Positions 34,075 through 43,692 of a stretch of 64,000 nt of DNA are shown here, in pieces; the first letter of the stretch is position 1, and each line of letters begins with the position of its first letter. Both the position numbers and the translations under genes were made by a program. The DNA is from Planctomycetota bacterium. Lineage in GTDB: Bacteria > Planctomycetota > Planctomycetia > Pirellulales > Pirellulaceae. The notes below the pieces were generated by a model, which was not told the origin of the DNA, did not search any database, and saw only the letters and a program-made list of their open reading frames with translations. The stretch covers positions 1-64,000 of the forward strand of contig JACNKX010000191.1 in NCBI GenBank assembly GCA_014381825.1, read 5' to 3'.

Positions 34075-35451
34075 ATGACTGACACCCCGAAACCCGCTTC
34101 GTCGCGTCGCGACTTTCTCAAAAGCACAAGCAGTATCGCCGCTGCTGGTGCGTTAGTCGCCGGAGCCGTCCCGCACGTTCATGCAGCAGCGGACGGCACG
34201 ATCAAAGTGGCTTTGATCGGGTGCGGCGGTCGTGGAACCGGAGCGGCAGCAAACGCGCTGCGAGTCAAGAACGGCCCAACCAAGCTTGTCGCGATGGCCG
34301 ACGTGTTTCAAGATCGACTGGACATCAGCTACCGCAGTCTTTCGACACAGTTTCCGAACGAAGTCGACGTGCCCAAGACGCAACAGTTCGTTGGCTTCGA
34401 TGCTTACAAAGACGCAATCGATTGCTTAGCCCCCGGCGATGTCGCAATCTTCACGACGCCGCTTGCATTCCGCTGGGTGCATTTCGGTTACGCCATCGAA
34501 AAGGGCATCAACGTCTTCATGGAAAAACCGTTAACGGCGGACGGCCCCAGCAGCAAGAAGATGTTTGCGCTCGCAAAGAAAGCCGAAGAGAAGAACTTAA
34601 AAGTCGGTGTTGGCTTGATGGTTCGACATTGCAAGGCACGCCAAGCGTTGGCCAACAAGATTCACGATGGTGACTTGGGCGACGTCCTGACCCTGCGAGC
34701 TTATCGCATGGCGGGACCGACCGGTTCGGCTGCTGTCGGACCAGCCAAAGAAGGAGTTAGCGAACTCGAACATCAGATCCGCAACTTCCACGGCTTCCTA
34801 TGGGCCAGCGGCGGTGCGGTCAGTGACTTCCTGATTCACAATATCGACGAAGGATGTTGGGCGAAGGGAGCTTGGCCCGTTCAAGCAATCGCCAGTGGTG
34901 GTCGTCACTATCGTGGCAACACGGTCGATCAAAACTTCGACAGCTACTCGATTGAATATACGTTCGAGGACGGTACGAAGCTGTTGGTCGATGGTCGAAC
35001 AATTCCTGGCTGTCACAAGGACTTTGCGACCTACGTTCACGGAACAAAGGGCTCCGCGATCTTCTCGACAGCAGGTCACGTCCCCGCCAGGAGTCGGATC
35101 TACAAAGGGCAGAACTTTGTGAAAGATGACCTTGTGTGGGCGTATCCCGATCCTGAGCCCAACCCTTATCAAGTCGAGTGGGACGATTTGATCGATGCCA
35201 TCAAGGGAGACAAAGCGTACAACGAAGTGGAACGCGGCGTGAAAGCCAGCGTCGTCACCTCGATGGGCCGGATGGCGGCGCACACCGGTCAAATCATTAC
35301 GTACGACCAAATGCTGAACTGCGACCACGCCTTCGCTCCGGACGCCGACAAGATGACCCTCGACGGTCCTGCCCCTCTGTTGGCCGATGCAAGCGGCAAG
35401 TATCCAGTTCCACTGCCAGGGCTAAACGTTGATCGGGAATACGTAGCCTAG
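34075..35451 (+). CDS. Gfo/Idh/MocA family oxidoreductase, Tat-exported
   Basis: A 458-residue NAD(P)-dependent sugar or polyol dehydrogenase-like protein. It has a twin-arginine signal (SSRRDFLKSTSSIAAAGALVAGAVPHVHA), a Rossmann dinucleotide-binding motif (VALIGCGGRGTGAAANAL), and the family's EKPLT motif (FMEKPLTADGPSSKKMF). The C-terminal domain contains GGAVSDFLIHNIDEGCWA, where D and H suggest the catalytic region. Tat export suggests cofactor loading in the cytoplasm before transport. Secreted members are numerous in planctomycetes and likely process unusual sugars. The gene ends in a strong terminator 30 bp after the stop. Confidence 0.93.
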   Translation: MTDTPKPASSRRDFLKSTSSIAAAGALVAGAVPHVHAAADGTIKVALIGCGGRGTGAAANALRVKNGPTKLVAMADVFQDRLDISYRSLSTQFPNEVDVPKTQQFVGFDAYKDAIDCLAPGDVAIFTTPLAFRWVHFGYAIEKGINVFMEKPLTADGPSSKKMFALAKKAEEKNLKVGVGLMVRHCKARQALANKIHDGDLGDVLTLRAYRMAGPTGSAAVGPAKEGVSELEHQIRNFHGFLWASGGAVSDFLIHNIDEGCWAKGAWPVQAIASGGRHYRGNTVDQNFDSYSIEYTFEDGTKLLVDGRTIPGCHKDFATYVHGTKGSAIFSTAGHVPARSRIYKGQNFVKDDLVWAYPDPEPNPYQVEWDDLIDAIKGDKAYNEVERGVKASVVTSMGRMAAHTGQIITYDQMLNCDHAFAPDADKMTLDGPAPLLADASGKYPVPLPGLNVDREYVA

Positions 35452-35480
35452 GTCCGAAGCAGAGTTCCACTACTTCTTAG

Positions 35481-35508
35481 AGAGCGACGAGTAATCGTCG
35501 CTCTTTTT
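35481..35508 (+). terminator. Intrinsic terminator after the oxidoreductase gene
   Basis: A perfect 10-bp stem (35481-35490 with 35495-35504), GTAA tetraloop and a run of T to 35508. The convergent antiporter gene ends at 35522. Confidence 0.9.
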
Positions 35509-35521
35509 GTTTGCTTTCGCA

Positions 35522-36565
35522 TCAATGCCCGCCAGCCATCTCACTGCCAGAGACGAGAATACTGATCGCCGTCACGGCAACGTAAGTTCCGAGTAAAACA
35601 AATCCGAAGCCTCGCCGCAGCGTTCCGTCCTTTGCCGTCCAGATGCCAATACGAAATACGATCAGCACGAACAACATTGCTGGGAACTGCATGTGAAAGA
35701 AGTGTACGTTCGCGCCCAAGCCTTGCGGAGTTACCGCGGCGGCGGCACCTGCGACGAACAGCACATTCAAAATGTCGGCACCAATCACGTTCCCGATCGC
35801 CAGTTCGCCTTGTCCCTTTAAGGTTGCTGTGACAACAATTGTTAACTCCGGTAACGAAGTTCCAAACGCGACCAATGTAGCCGCGATAATGCTTGGCGGC
35901 ACGTGTATGCGAACTGCCAGTTCTTCGGCGGTCGCGATCAAACACGAAGAAGCAGCGACAACGATGATGACAGCGACCAAAACACTGAACAAGATCTTCG
36001 CAGCACCGGATTCTTCGCAGCGATTCAGTTCCTCAGTATCGGGCGCGGTGCGTGCGATCCGAATTGACCACACCATGTAAACCGCAAGCAATCCAATCAG
36101 TAACCACCCACCAACCTGCGTCAACGTCCCGCCGTTTACGAAGGTGGCGCCGAGGTTCGTCCAGGGAACACACAAAGCAACAAGTAAGACACCAGATGCG
36201 AACTGCATCCATCCTTGGCGATTGGCCAATTGCCGATCGATCGGCAGTGGCGCAATCAAACAACCAATACCCAGGATCAAACCCGTATCGCATATGATTG
36301 ACCCGACGGCATTTCCGAGCGCCATATCGGGACGCCCCTGGAAGGCCGCCATCACCGAGACAACCGCTTCGGGCGTCGTGGTGCCCAGGCTTACGATCGT
36401 CGCGCCAACAACGACGCGAGGCATACCCCATCGCAGTGAAAGCTTGACGGCGTCTTCGACCAGCCGATCAGCTCCCTTGCCCAACGCAAGGATGCTCACC
36501 ACCATCACGCCAGCAATCGCCTGCCATGGCCAATCTGAGATCAAACTCGAAAGGAAGGCGTGCAT
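35522..36565 (-). CDS. Calcium/sodium antiporter (CaCA superfamily)
   Basis: A membrane antiporter of about 347 residues that probably exchanges Ca2+ (or another cation) for Na+ across the inner membrane. The ATG at 36565 (MHAFLSSLISDWPWQAIAGV) places the first helix at the N terminus; an earlier start at 36613 is possible. Both alpha repeats of the family are visible: VVGATIVSLGTTTPEAVVSVM with ALGNAVGSIICDTGLILG, and IIAATLVAFGTSLPELTIVV with AIGNVIGADILNVLFVAG. The acidic ion-binding glutamates (E in PEA and PEL) are present. About ten helices are seen. It is the only transporter in this part of the window. Confidence 0.92.
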   Translation of the reverse strand: MHAFLSSLISDWPWQAIAGVMVVSILALGKGADRLVEDAVKLSLRWGMPRVVVGATIVSLGTTTPEAVVSVMAAFQGRPDMALGNAVGSIICDTGLILGIGCLIAPLPIDRQLANRQGWMQFASGVLLVALCVPWTNLGATFVNGGTLTQVGGWLLIGLLAVYMVWSIRIARTAPDTEELNRCEESGAAKILFSVLVAVIIVVAASSCLIATAEELAVRIHVPPSIIAATLVAFGTSLPELTIVVTATLKGQGELAIGNVIGADILNVLFVAGAAAAVTPQGLGANVHFFHMQFPAMLFVLIVFRIGIWTAKDGTLRRGFGFVLLGTYVAVTAISILVSGSEMAGGH

Positions 36566-36803
36566 CTTGTGAAGAGATCCAATGGGAAGGGCGGCGCGCG
36601 AGTCGGAGGGCATCTGGCTGGAAGTTAGACACTTTATGTCGAACCCCGAGGCAAGTGCAATGGCTGGCAACTGCTAGTGGCCATCGAGCTCCGGGAGATG
36701 AGCCCAGAGCGCACGAGTTCGATCCAAAAGGGAAACTACAACCTAGCAAGCCTGCCATCAGTCACTTGAAGACTCGACCACCAGCCACCCAAATACGTCT
36801 CTC
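36566..36803. other. Gap with possible decayed REP-like copy
   Basis: A 238-bp gap between two minus-strand genes. The stretch around 36672-36695 keeps GTGGCCATC...GATGAGCC of the REP-like repeat but has a changed core, so only CATC and GATG can pair. I regard it as a likely degenerate copy. Nothing else is recognised. Confidence 0.3.
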
Positions 36804-37346
36804 TCACTGCTGCTTCTTCTTCGGCAGCCGGCAATAGAATCCTGCCTTGTTCAACGCGGCGACGGCTTCGGGCACGTTGATCGCGTCGCCGGTTAATTTG
36901 ATGGTCTTCTCGTTGCGGTCGATATCGATCAGTGTGACACCTTTGACGTCGACGAGAGCCTTTTGCGAACCGGAGACGCAAGCCGTGCAGCAGAGATGCA
37001 CTCCCGTCAGCATGATGGAATTGGCCTTCATTCCCTTCTTAGCGCCGGATTCTGGGTAAGGCAATTTCTTTGCCCCGTGCGTGGCCGTGCCGTAGAACCC
37101 AGCAGTCGCCAACGCTTCGATACCAGCTGCCGCGGCTTTATCGCTGGCGGCCTGATAGCTGATCACTTTGGTATTCAAATCGCACGCAATCGCTGATATC
37201 CCTTCAACATCGGACAACGCTTCATCCGCCGAGGCTTGACAGCCTCCACAGCATAGGTGGGTTCCTCGAACCGCAACGGTCGCTGAATGGGCATAAGACG
37301 AAGACAGGGCAACGAAAATGGTGGTTAGCAATGTTACAAATCGCAT
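36804..37346 (-). CDS. Exported protein with two HMA-like metal-binding domains
   Basis: A 180-residue protein with a signal peptide (MRFVTLLTTIFVALSSSYAHSA) followed by two ferredoxin-like heavy-metal-associated domains. Each has a modified metal site, HLCCGGC (C32, C33, C36) and HLCCTAC (C119, C120, C123), in place of the usual GMxCxxC. The second half repeats the first: TVAVRGTHLCCGGC against IMLTGVHLCCTAC, and GFYGTAT against GFYCRLP. It probably binds or carries copper or another soft metal in the periplasm. A redox role for the vicinal cysteines is also possible. It is divergent from the DUF1549/DUF1553 gene. Confidence 0.85.
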   Translation of the reverse strand: MRFVTLLTTIFVALSSSYAHSATVAVRGTHLCCGGCQASADEALSDVEGISAIACDLNTKVISYQAASDKAAAAGIEALATAGFYGTATHGAKKLPYPESGAKKGMKANSIMLTGVHLCCTACVSGSQKALVDVKGVTLIDIDRNEKTIKLTGDAINVPEAVAALNKAGFYCRLPKKKQQ

Positions 37347-37611
37347 GGCGTCTAAGACTCCGTAATATTTGTGTACTTTGTGTTATTTCTTGAGTACAAA
37401 AGCACATTGGCTCGCTAATAATAGTCGTCGTGGTGACTAAATTGAAGATGCCGGTTGCTCAGACGGCGCCGAATACTCACGAACTCGTTGCCGAGATGCC
37501 GATACGAGGTGGCATTCTTCGATAAGATCGGCCACAATAAAGCCCGCCTACCTTGAGGGACGCTCCCTTAATCGGAACAGTTGAACAAGACATAAGTAAA
37601 GGGATGGTGAC
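37347..37611. promoter_or_regulatory. Divergent promoter region with small hairpin
   Basis: A 265-bp gap between the HMA protein gene and the DUF1549 gene. TTGAGGGA (37553-37560) pairs with TCCCTTAA (37564-37571) around a 3-nt loop in the leader of the plus-strand gene. The strong ribosome site AAAGGGA (37598-37604) follows. Confidence 0.4.
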
Positions 37612-39774
37612 TTGAATACCAGACTTTTCCCGGCTGTCGCTGCATCGCTCGCCTGTGTGTGCTTCGGCCCATCAGTTCACCTTGGTGCTGCGGAACCAAC
37701 TTCGAACTCCAATCAGATCAATCAAATTCTGATGGCGGAGAACGCACAACTGGGCGTCGAACTGCAGCCGATGCCCATCGCCAACGACGCGACGTTTTTG
37801 CGGCGCGTTTATGTTGATATGATCGGACGAATTCCGACCGAAGCAGAGATTCGTCGGTTCGCTGCGATGCCAAAGCAATCTCGACGGGCCACCCTCGTTG
37901 ACGAGTTGATCCAGAATGAGCGGTTTGCGGATACATGGACCGTCTTCTACGCCGACATGCTTCGGCTCCGATCCAATGCGGATGGTGGAGCTGCCGCGAT
38001 CGCATTTGTGCATAAAGCGATCGAGGATGGTACGCCCTACGACGAGTTAGCCAGAGGTTTCATCTCGGCAAATGGCAAAGCTGGCGCGACACCGGAAGTT
38101 GGCTTCGTCCTCGGCGACAACGCCGATCCTATGGCGCTGGCTGGAGTGACCTCGCAAGTATTTCTTGGTGTCCGCGTCGCGTGCGCTCAATGCCACGATC
38201 ATCCTTTCGACGTGTGGACTCAACACGACTTTTACGGACTCGCAGCGTATTTTGGAAAGACTCGACGGGTCGAGACGCAATTCACAAATACGGTTTATAC
38301 GACCGAAGCCAATCAATCGACGGTGCTTTGGCCACCCGAAGGTGAAGCCGACGCCAACGAGCGGAAGCCGATGCCACCGCGATTCCCGTTCGCGCTCGCC
38401 AGCACCGACCGTCCCTCGCGATACATCAGCCGGCTTAAGAATCTTCGTGCGGAGCAACTCGTCGCATTAAACGCGAAGCAGAAAAAAAATCCGGAAGCTT
38501 CCATCGACGACTTGTTAACGTCCTTAGATGACAAGGTCGCAAGCGCTACGCGCGGAAAGAAACGCAACGCGTTCGACGTTGCTGCGGAAGCCAAACGCGA
38601 CGCCCGCAACCTCAAAATTCAACCGGGCATGGCCAGCGAAAGTGAACTGCGAGCGGAACTCGCCAAGCTGATCACCGACCCAAAGAACCGATACTTCTCG
38701 CGTTCCTTCGCCAATCGCGTTTGGGCGCATCTTGTCGGGCGTGGATTCGTCGAACCGATCGACGACTTTAGCGACAACAACCCGCCTAGTCATCCCAAGA
38801 CGCTGGACTACATCGCCGATGAGTTCGTTGCCAACGGCTACGACTTAAAAACGCTAGTTCGAATGATTGTGACGAGCGAGCCCTATCAGCGCTCCCATGT
38901 CTATGGACTGGACGATTTGACACAATCCCAGCTAGAAGAGTCGTTCCTGGCCACGCCCATGCGACGCATGCTGAGCGAGGTTATTTACGACAGCGTCGTA
39001 ACTGCCGGGCATCTGTTCGATGCGAAGCACGCCGCCGGAAAGAATCTCAAAACAGTCTGGCAACAGAACCGTATCGCGAAGGCGTCGACGGGCGGCGAAT
39101 CGGTCGCCGACCAGCTGACACAAGCGGGTGGCGCGAAAATGAAAGCGCTGCCGGGAAAAAACCAGCTCGCATCCGCCGGCAGTTATAACCTGGAGAGTGC
39201 AATCGAGTTGGATTTCGATGCCATACTCAAGAAGAACAAAGAAGCCGAAAGCGTTGCGATCGAGAAGATGAAAGTCATGTCGACGGAGCAGCTAGAAGCG
39301 ATGCGAATGGAGCAACAAGCCCGCGAACGTCGAAACGTCGAGTATGTCGATCGTTTTGTCAAAGCCACGATCGATGACAATCCTAGCTTCAGCTCGTCGT
39401 TCCGCATGGCTTCCCCCGCAGCACCCGAGCATTTCCTCCGCGTCTTCGGCCAGACTTCTCGCACACAGTTAGGCGAACATCGCGATCAGAGTCCATCGAT
39501 GCGGCAAGCGCTAATGATGCTGAACGGACGCCTGACGCACGAAGCGTCGCGGGTTGGTGAACTAGAGCCCGTTTTCCCGTTGCTCATTGGCGAAACAGCC
39601 AACTTGCCACAGGCGATACAACTTGTGTATCGCGAGATCCTGACTCGACAGCCATCCTCAAATGAACTTGCTGAAGCCAAAGCCATCATCGCCGACGCAG
39701 GGAGCCCGCTGGAAGGTGTGGCTGACCTTCGTTGGCTGCTACTGAATTGCGACGAATTCCGCTTCTTACCGTAA
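37612..39774 (+). CDS. DUF1549/DUF1553 exported protein
   Basis: A 720-residue protein starting at a TTG codon. AAAGGGA lies 7 nt upstream and the product begins with a signal peptide (NTRLFPAVAASLACVCFGPSVHLGAA), so this start is well supported. DUF1549 occupies about residues 30-270 (DATFLRRVYVDMIGRIPTEAEI, GVRVACAQCHDHPFDVWTQHDFYGL with a CxxCH motif). A charged linker is followed by DUF1553 (FSRSFANRVWAHLVGRGFVEPIDDF, LVRMIVTSEPYQRSH, HFLRVFGQTSRTQLGEHRDQSPSMRQAL). There is no N-terminal cytochrome domain, unlike the copy at the window start. It is paired with the DUF1501 gene 56 bp downstream. Confidence 0.93.
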   Translation: MNTRLFPAVAASLACVCFGPSVHLGAAEPTSNSNQINQILMAENAQLGVELQPMPIANDATFLRRVYVDMIGRIPTEAEIRRFAAMPKQSRRATLVDELIQNERFADTWTVFYADMLRLRSNADGGAAAIAFVHKAIEDGTPYDELARGFISANGKAGATPEVGFVLGDNADPMALAGVTSQVFLGVRVACAQCHDHPFDVWTQHDFYGLAAYFGKTRRVETQFTNTVYTTEANQSTVLWPPEGEADANERKPMPPRFPFALASTDRPSRYISRLKNLRAEQLVALNAKQKKNPEASIDDLLTSLDDKVASATRGKKRNAFDVAAEAKRDARNLKIQPGMASESELRAELAKLITDPKNRYFSRSFANRVWAHLVGRGFVEPIDDFSDNNPPSHPKTLDYIADEFVANGYDLKTLVRMIVTSEPYQRSHVYGLDDLTQSQLEESFLATPMRRMLSEVIYDSVVTAGHLFDAKHAAGKNLKTVWQQNRIAKASTGGESVADQLTQAGGAKMKALPGKNQLASAGSYNLESAIELDFDAILKKNKEAESVAIEKMKVMSTEQLEAMRMEQQARERRNVEYVDRFVKATIDDNPSFSSSFRMASPAAPEHFLRVFGQTSRTQLGEHRDQSPSMRQALMMLNGRLTHEASRVGELEPVFPLLIGETANLPQAIQLVYREILTRQPSSNELAEAKAIIADAGSPLEGVADLRWLLLNCDEFRFLP

Positions 39775-39830
39775 ACCTCACCCAACAGAAGGCGCACGCA
39801 CGCTGCGTGCCCTACGCAAGGAGTTACCGC

Positions 39831-41084
39831 ATGCACTGTCTCGAATACAAACTCAGCCGCCGCGCGATGCTGGGCGCTACCAGCGCAACTTTCCTCGGAT
39901 TCAATGTTCGCCAACTGTTGGCCCTTGAAGGTACGAGCCATCCGACCAAAGCAGAGCACGTCATCCTGTTCTGGAACGGTGGCGGCATGTCGCACATCGA
40001 CACTTGGGATCCTAAGCCCGGTCGCCCGACACAAGGTGAATTCCAAGCGATCAAAACGTCCGCGCCGGGTGTCGAAATCTCGGAGATCTTTCCCGAACTC
40101 GCCAAACAGATGCATCACTGCTCGTTGATTCGGTCCATCGCCGGCACGCAAGGCGCGCATGGGCGAGCGACTTACAATCTGCAGACTAGCTACAGTGAAT
40201 TCCCAAACCTCGTGCACCCTGGCTTCGGCTCGGTTGTGACTCACGAGAAGGAGAAGGTCGGTGATTTGCCAGCTTATGTCTCCGTCAGCGGTCGCGCTCC
40301 GCGAGCTGGCTATCTCGGCCAGAATTGCGAAGCCTACTTCGTCGGCGAACCCGGTGCGAAAGATCCTTACCTGTCATTCCCCGAAGGTATCGCGCAAGAG
40401 CGCGGGAACAAGCGACTCGAGCGACTGGCGAAGTTCAACAGCCGTTTTTCTACCGGCAACACGAATGAAACGCTAAAGGCAACGCAGACATCCATTAAAG
40501 ATGCCGTTCGGCTAATGCGAAGTCCCGCGCTGCAGGCTTTCGAGCTGGACAAGGTGCCAACTTCAACGCTGAACCGTTACGGCGACACGGCCTTTGGTCG
40601 CGGAGCGCTCGTAGCGAAGCAGCTGGTCGAAACCGGTGTTCGCTTTGTGCAAGTAAATCGAGGTGGATTCGATACGCACATGAACAACTTCCCTGCAATG
40701 CGAAATCACGGTGAAGTGATGGATCCGGCATTGGCTTCGTTGGTCGAAGATCTGGCGGAATCAGGAATGCTTGAGAAGACGCTAGTCGTCATGCTCAGCG
40801 AATTTGGTCGTACGCCGAAGATCAACAAAGACGCCGGGCGCGACCATTACCCGACTGTCTTCAGCGGTTTCTTGGCCGGTGGCGGTATCAAGGGCGGCAC
40901 GGTCGTTGGCTCTTCCGACGAAGACGGCATGCAGCCCAAGGATCGTCCGGTCAAAGTGCCCGATTTGCACGCGACCTTCTGCCACGCACTCGGGATCGAC
41001 CCAACAAAAGAAGTCATGACACCGTTGGCACGCCCGCTGACCTTGGTCGACGGCGGCAAGCCGGTTTCCGAGCTGTTTGGATAA
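39831..41084 (+). CDS. DUF1501 family protein, Tat-exported
   Basis: The ATG at 39831 is chosen because AAGGAG lies 7 nt upstream and the product begins with a Tat-type signal (LSRRAMLGATSATFLGFNVRQLLALEG). The open frame begins earlier, within the upstream gene, and is not used. The 417-residue product has the usual DUF1501 features: LFWNGGGMSHIDTWDPKPGRP, IFPELAKQMHHCSLIRSIAGTQGAHG, RGALVAKQLVETGVRFVQVNRGGFDTH, LSEFGRTPKINKDAGRDHYPTVFSGFLAGGG. It is the partner of the DUF1549/DUF1553 protein upstream and shows the same pair order as at 1-4220. Confidence 0.94.
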   Translation: MHCLEYKLSRRAMLGATSATFLGFNVRQLLALEGTSHPTKAEHVILFWNGGGMSHIDTWDPKPGRPTQGEFQAIKTSAPGVEISEIFPELAKQMHHCSLIRSIAGTQGAHGRATYNLQTSYSEFPNLVHPGFGSVVTHEKEKVGDLPAYVSVSGRAPRAGYLGQNCEAYFVGEPGAKDPYLSFPEGIAQERGNKRLERLAKFNSRFSTGNTNETLKATQTSIKDAVRLMRSPALQAFELDKVPTSTLNRYGDTAFGRGALVAKQLVETGVRFVQVNRGGFDTHMNNFPAMRNHGEVMDPALASLVEDLAESGMLEKTLVVMLSEFGRTPKINKDAGRDHYPTVFSGFLAGGGIKGGTVVGSSDEDGMQPKDRPVKVPDLHATFCHALGIDPTKEVMTPLARPLTLVDGGKPVSELFG

Positions 41085-41151
41085 AACGTGGTATAGAGGC
41101 ACCCATGCGATCCAGCCGACAGATCGAATCGCACGGAAGCAGTTACGAAGC

Positions 41152-41178
41152 AGCCGCATGAGGCGGCTTGTTGATTTG
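41152..41178 (+). terminator. Putative terminator before the TPR operon
   Basis: AGCCGC (41152-41157) pairs with GCGGCT (41163-41168) around ATGAG, followed by the T-rich TGTTGATTTG. It lies 68 bp after the DUF1501 stop and about 145 bp before the first TPR gene. Confidence 0.45.
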
Positions 41179-41313
41179 TCTGAATTACAATGAGTAGTAG
41201 TCGCATCAACCGTGATGCGACTCGTGGCTCCGCGTGAAGCAGGCAGTTTAAGTCCGCGTCACGGAGTGGCGCGACGACATTTCCGGAACATTCCCGCCTC
41301 AAGTAGCCCACCC

Positions 41314-43644
41314 ATGCGTTTACTGCCTTTGCTCACGCTCGTTGCGGTCGTTTCTCTGATTCAATCCCTTCCGGCTCAAGATAGCGCGCCCACGCCACCG
41401 GCTCGTGGTTCTCTGATCGAAGATCGAGCGGCTCGCAAATTAGTAGAAGCGGGCGACGCGCGGTTGGAAGCTGACGAATCGGCAAAGGCAGTTGAGATTT
41501 GGCAGTCCGTGATCGAGCGGTATCCAACGAGCCGCGTGCGATTTCTTGCGCATCTGCGACTCGGCGACTACTTCCTCGAACGCGACCGAGCCTTCGAGAA
41601 AGCTCGCGTGCAATTTGAAGCCATCGCCACCGAAGAGAATCGCGACGAGGAGCAACGAGCGGAAGCAACACTCAAAATGGGCGTCTGCTTTTATGAAGCG
41701 CGCAACTTCGGCAAATGCTTCCAGGTGATGCGGGACGTCATCGAGAAATTTCCGGTCAGCGAACACGTCAACCAAGCTTACTACTACATCGGACTTGGCC
41801 ACTTCCAACTGGGGCACTATAGCCGAGCGATCGCCGCCCTCGAAAAAGTTGGGACAGCACTGTCGACTGACGACGATCAGGTGCAAAAAGTTGAAGCTGG
41901 GAAACGATTATTCATCAAGATCGAAGACGCTGATCTCGCTGCATTAGAATCGGGTGAGGCGGTTAAAGTCGAATGCCAAGCCGCCAGCGGAGACAAGGAA
42001 ATCGTTGACTGCTTCCCCGTAGGACGCAATGTACGTATTGTCCTCGGCAGCATCACAACTCGGCTCGGTCGTCCGCAACCCGACAACGGCTCGCTCGAAG
42101 TTAAAGGTGACGACAAAGTATCAGTCACCTATATCGATCAGCACACCGCCGACAAGCAGTTCGACCGCAAACTGTTGCACGAAGTAACCGTTGTTGGCGA
42201 CGGCGTTGTCACGATCACCGATGGTGCGTTCAGCGAAACGCTACAGGGAGTCGTACTTGGAAAAACTGTCAACATTCAAACCAACGATCCGGATCGCGAC
42301 CTCAGCGACAATGCCGATCGACTAAGTGCGATCGTCGAAATCTATCGCGCGAAAACGGACGAAGAACTAGAAGCGGAAGCGATTGCGGCGGTCAATGAGG
42401 GAACAGGTGGCGACAGCGATACGCCTTCGGTGGATGAGGACGATTCCGAAGAAGCGGATCAATTCAAGCTCGTCGATCGCGCGCAGGTCCAGCTCGTCGA
42501 AGCCGTCGTTGAAAGCCAAGCGGCTTCTTTGGACGGTGCGACAACAATTATTGAGGCAAACGGGGGCGCGGACGCCACTCCACCCGCGGCAGAGATCGGC
42601 TCCGTCGAATCAAAAGATCCATCCATTCACAGCGGGATGTTTCGAACGACGATCCAAATCGCTCGGGCGGAAGAAGCTGTCATGGGAGACGACACACTCC
42701 AAGCCCTCCCAGGCGACATCGTTCGCGTGATTTATCAAGACGACAAGAACACGACCGACAGTGTTCGCCAAGTCCAAGTCGATGCCAAGTGCATTGAAGG
42801 AAATCTGGGCGGCGTCCGCGTAACTCGCTCGCAGATCTCTGATCGCGAACTGCGGGTCAAAACGCGACTGAAGACGGCCGACGCGCTGACGAACATCGGC
42901 AACCGCTACAAAGAATTCGGATTGAAAGACAACGCCCGAGGCAAGTACGACCAGGCCCTTGTGTTGTGTGAAGAGATCATGACGGAAGCGCGACAGCTCG
43001 GCGGGCGTCTGCTAGAAGAAACGTACGTACAGCTCTGGCAGATCTATTTCGAGATGGATCGGCTGGAACTCGCTGCTGCGATGGCTCAGCGTCTGCAGCG
43101 TGACTTCCCGAACAGCGGATTCGTAGACGATGCTCTGTTGCAACTCGCTGAAGTGGCTCGCAAACAAGGCGACTTAAACCGAGCGATCGGTGTCTACTCG
43201 CGGCTGGTCAATATGCAGACGAGTCAACTGCGTGGAGAGGCTCAGTTCGGTATCGCCGAATGCTACACCGAGATGGCGGACGCGACCGAAGGCGCACGCG
43301 CGACGCAGCTGTACGATCGAGCATTCCAGGAATATAAGAAGGTCTTCGATCAGTTCTCCGAGAGTGGGCGCGTTGGCGAAGCGGTCGCGCAAATGGCCAA
43401 TTATTACTATCGACAGCAAGACTACGCTCGCGCGGTCGACACCTTCGAGACCGTCCTATCAAACTATCCCGACGCGAAATTCCTTGATGTCATCCTGTTC
43501 AACTACGGTCGCTGCCTCTACCGCATGGATCGCAAGGCGGAAGCACGCCGTCGATTCGATCAACTGATCGGCGACTATCCTGAGAGTACGCTTGCGGGTG
43601 ACGCCAAGAAGATTTCCGAAGCTCTCGCCCGAGCGAGCGGTTGA
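41314..43644 (+). CDS. Secreted TPR protein with central beta modules (first gene of the TolQR-like operon)
   Basis: A 776-residue exported protein. The ATG at 41314 starts a signal peptide (MRLLPLLTLVAVVSLIQSLPA); the frame is open further upstream but has no better start. Its plan is TPR repeats (about 25-195: VEIWQSVIERYPTSRVRFLAHLRLGDYFLE, YYYIGLGHFQLGHYSRAIAALEKV), a beta region (about 205-520) and C-terminal TPR repeats (about 540-776: VDDALLQLAEVARKQGDLNRAIGVYSRL, VLFNYGRCLYRMDRKAEARRRF). The C-terminal TPRs resemble the CpoB/YbgF type that works with Tol-Pal. The beta region contains the same D-rich, SGxF-type modules as the giant protein downstream (NDPDRDLSDN; IHSGMFRTTI; GDIVRVIYQDD), so the two are related in architecture. 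It lies 48 bp upstream of the giant gene. Confidence 0.88.
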   Translation: MRLLPLLTLVAVVSLIQSLPAQDSAPTPPARGSLIEDRAARKLVEAGDARLEADESAKAVEIWQSVIERYPTSRVRFLAHLRLGDYFLERDRAFEKARVQFEAIATEENRDEEQRAEATLKMGVCFYEARNFGKCFQVMRDVIEKFPVSEHVNQAYYYIGLGHFQLGHYSRAIAALEKVGTALSTDDDQVQKVEAGKRLFIKIEDADLAALESGEAVKVECQAASGDKEIVDCFPVGRNVRIVLGSITTRLGRPQPDNGSLEVKGDDKVSVTYIDQHTADKQFDRKLLHEVTVVGDGVVTITDGAFSETLQGVVLGKTVNIQTNDPDRDLSDNADRLSAIVEIYRAKTDEELEAEAIAAVNEGTGGDSDTPSVDEDDSEEADQFKLVDRAQVQLVEAVVESQAASLDGATTIIEANGGADATPPAAEIGSVESKDPSIHSGMFRTTIQIARAEEAVMGDDTLQALPGDIVRVIYQDDKNTTDSVRQVQVDAKCIEGNLGGVRVTRSQISDRELRVKTRLKTADALTNIGNRYKEFGLKDNARGKYDQALVLCEEIMTEARQLGGRLLEETYVQLWQIYFEMDRLELAAAMAQRLQRDFPNSGFVDDALLQLAEVARKQGDLNRAIGVYSRLVNMQTSQLRGEAQFGIAECYTEMADATEGARATQLYDRAFQEYKKVFDQFSESGRVGEAVAQMANYYYRQQDYARAVDTFETVLSNYPDAKFLDVILFNYGRCLYRMDRKAEARRRFDQLIGDYPESTLAGDAKKISEALARASG

Positions 43645-43692
43645 TGAGTGTGTACGTCCTACCATTCTGCTTTCTTTAAGAGCACAAAACAC

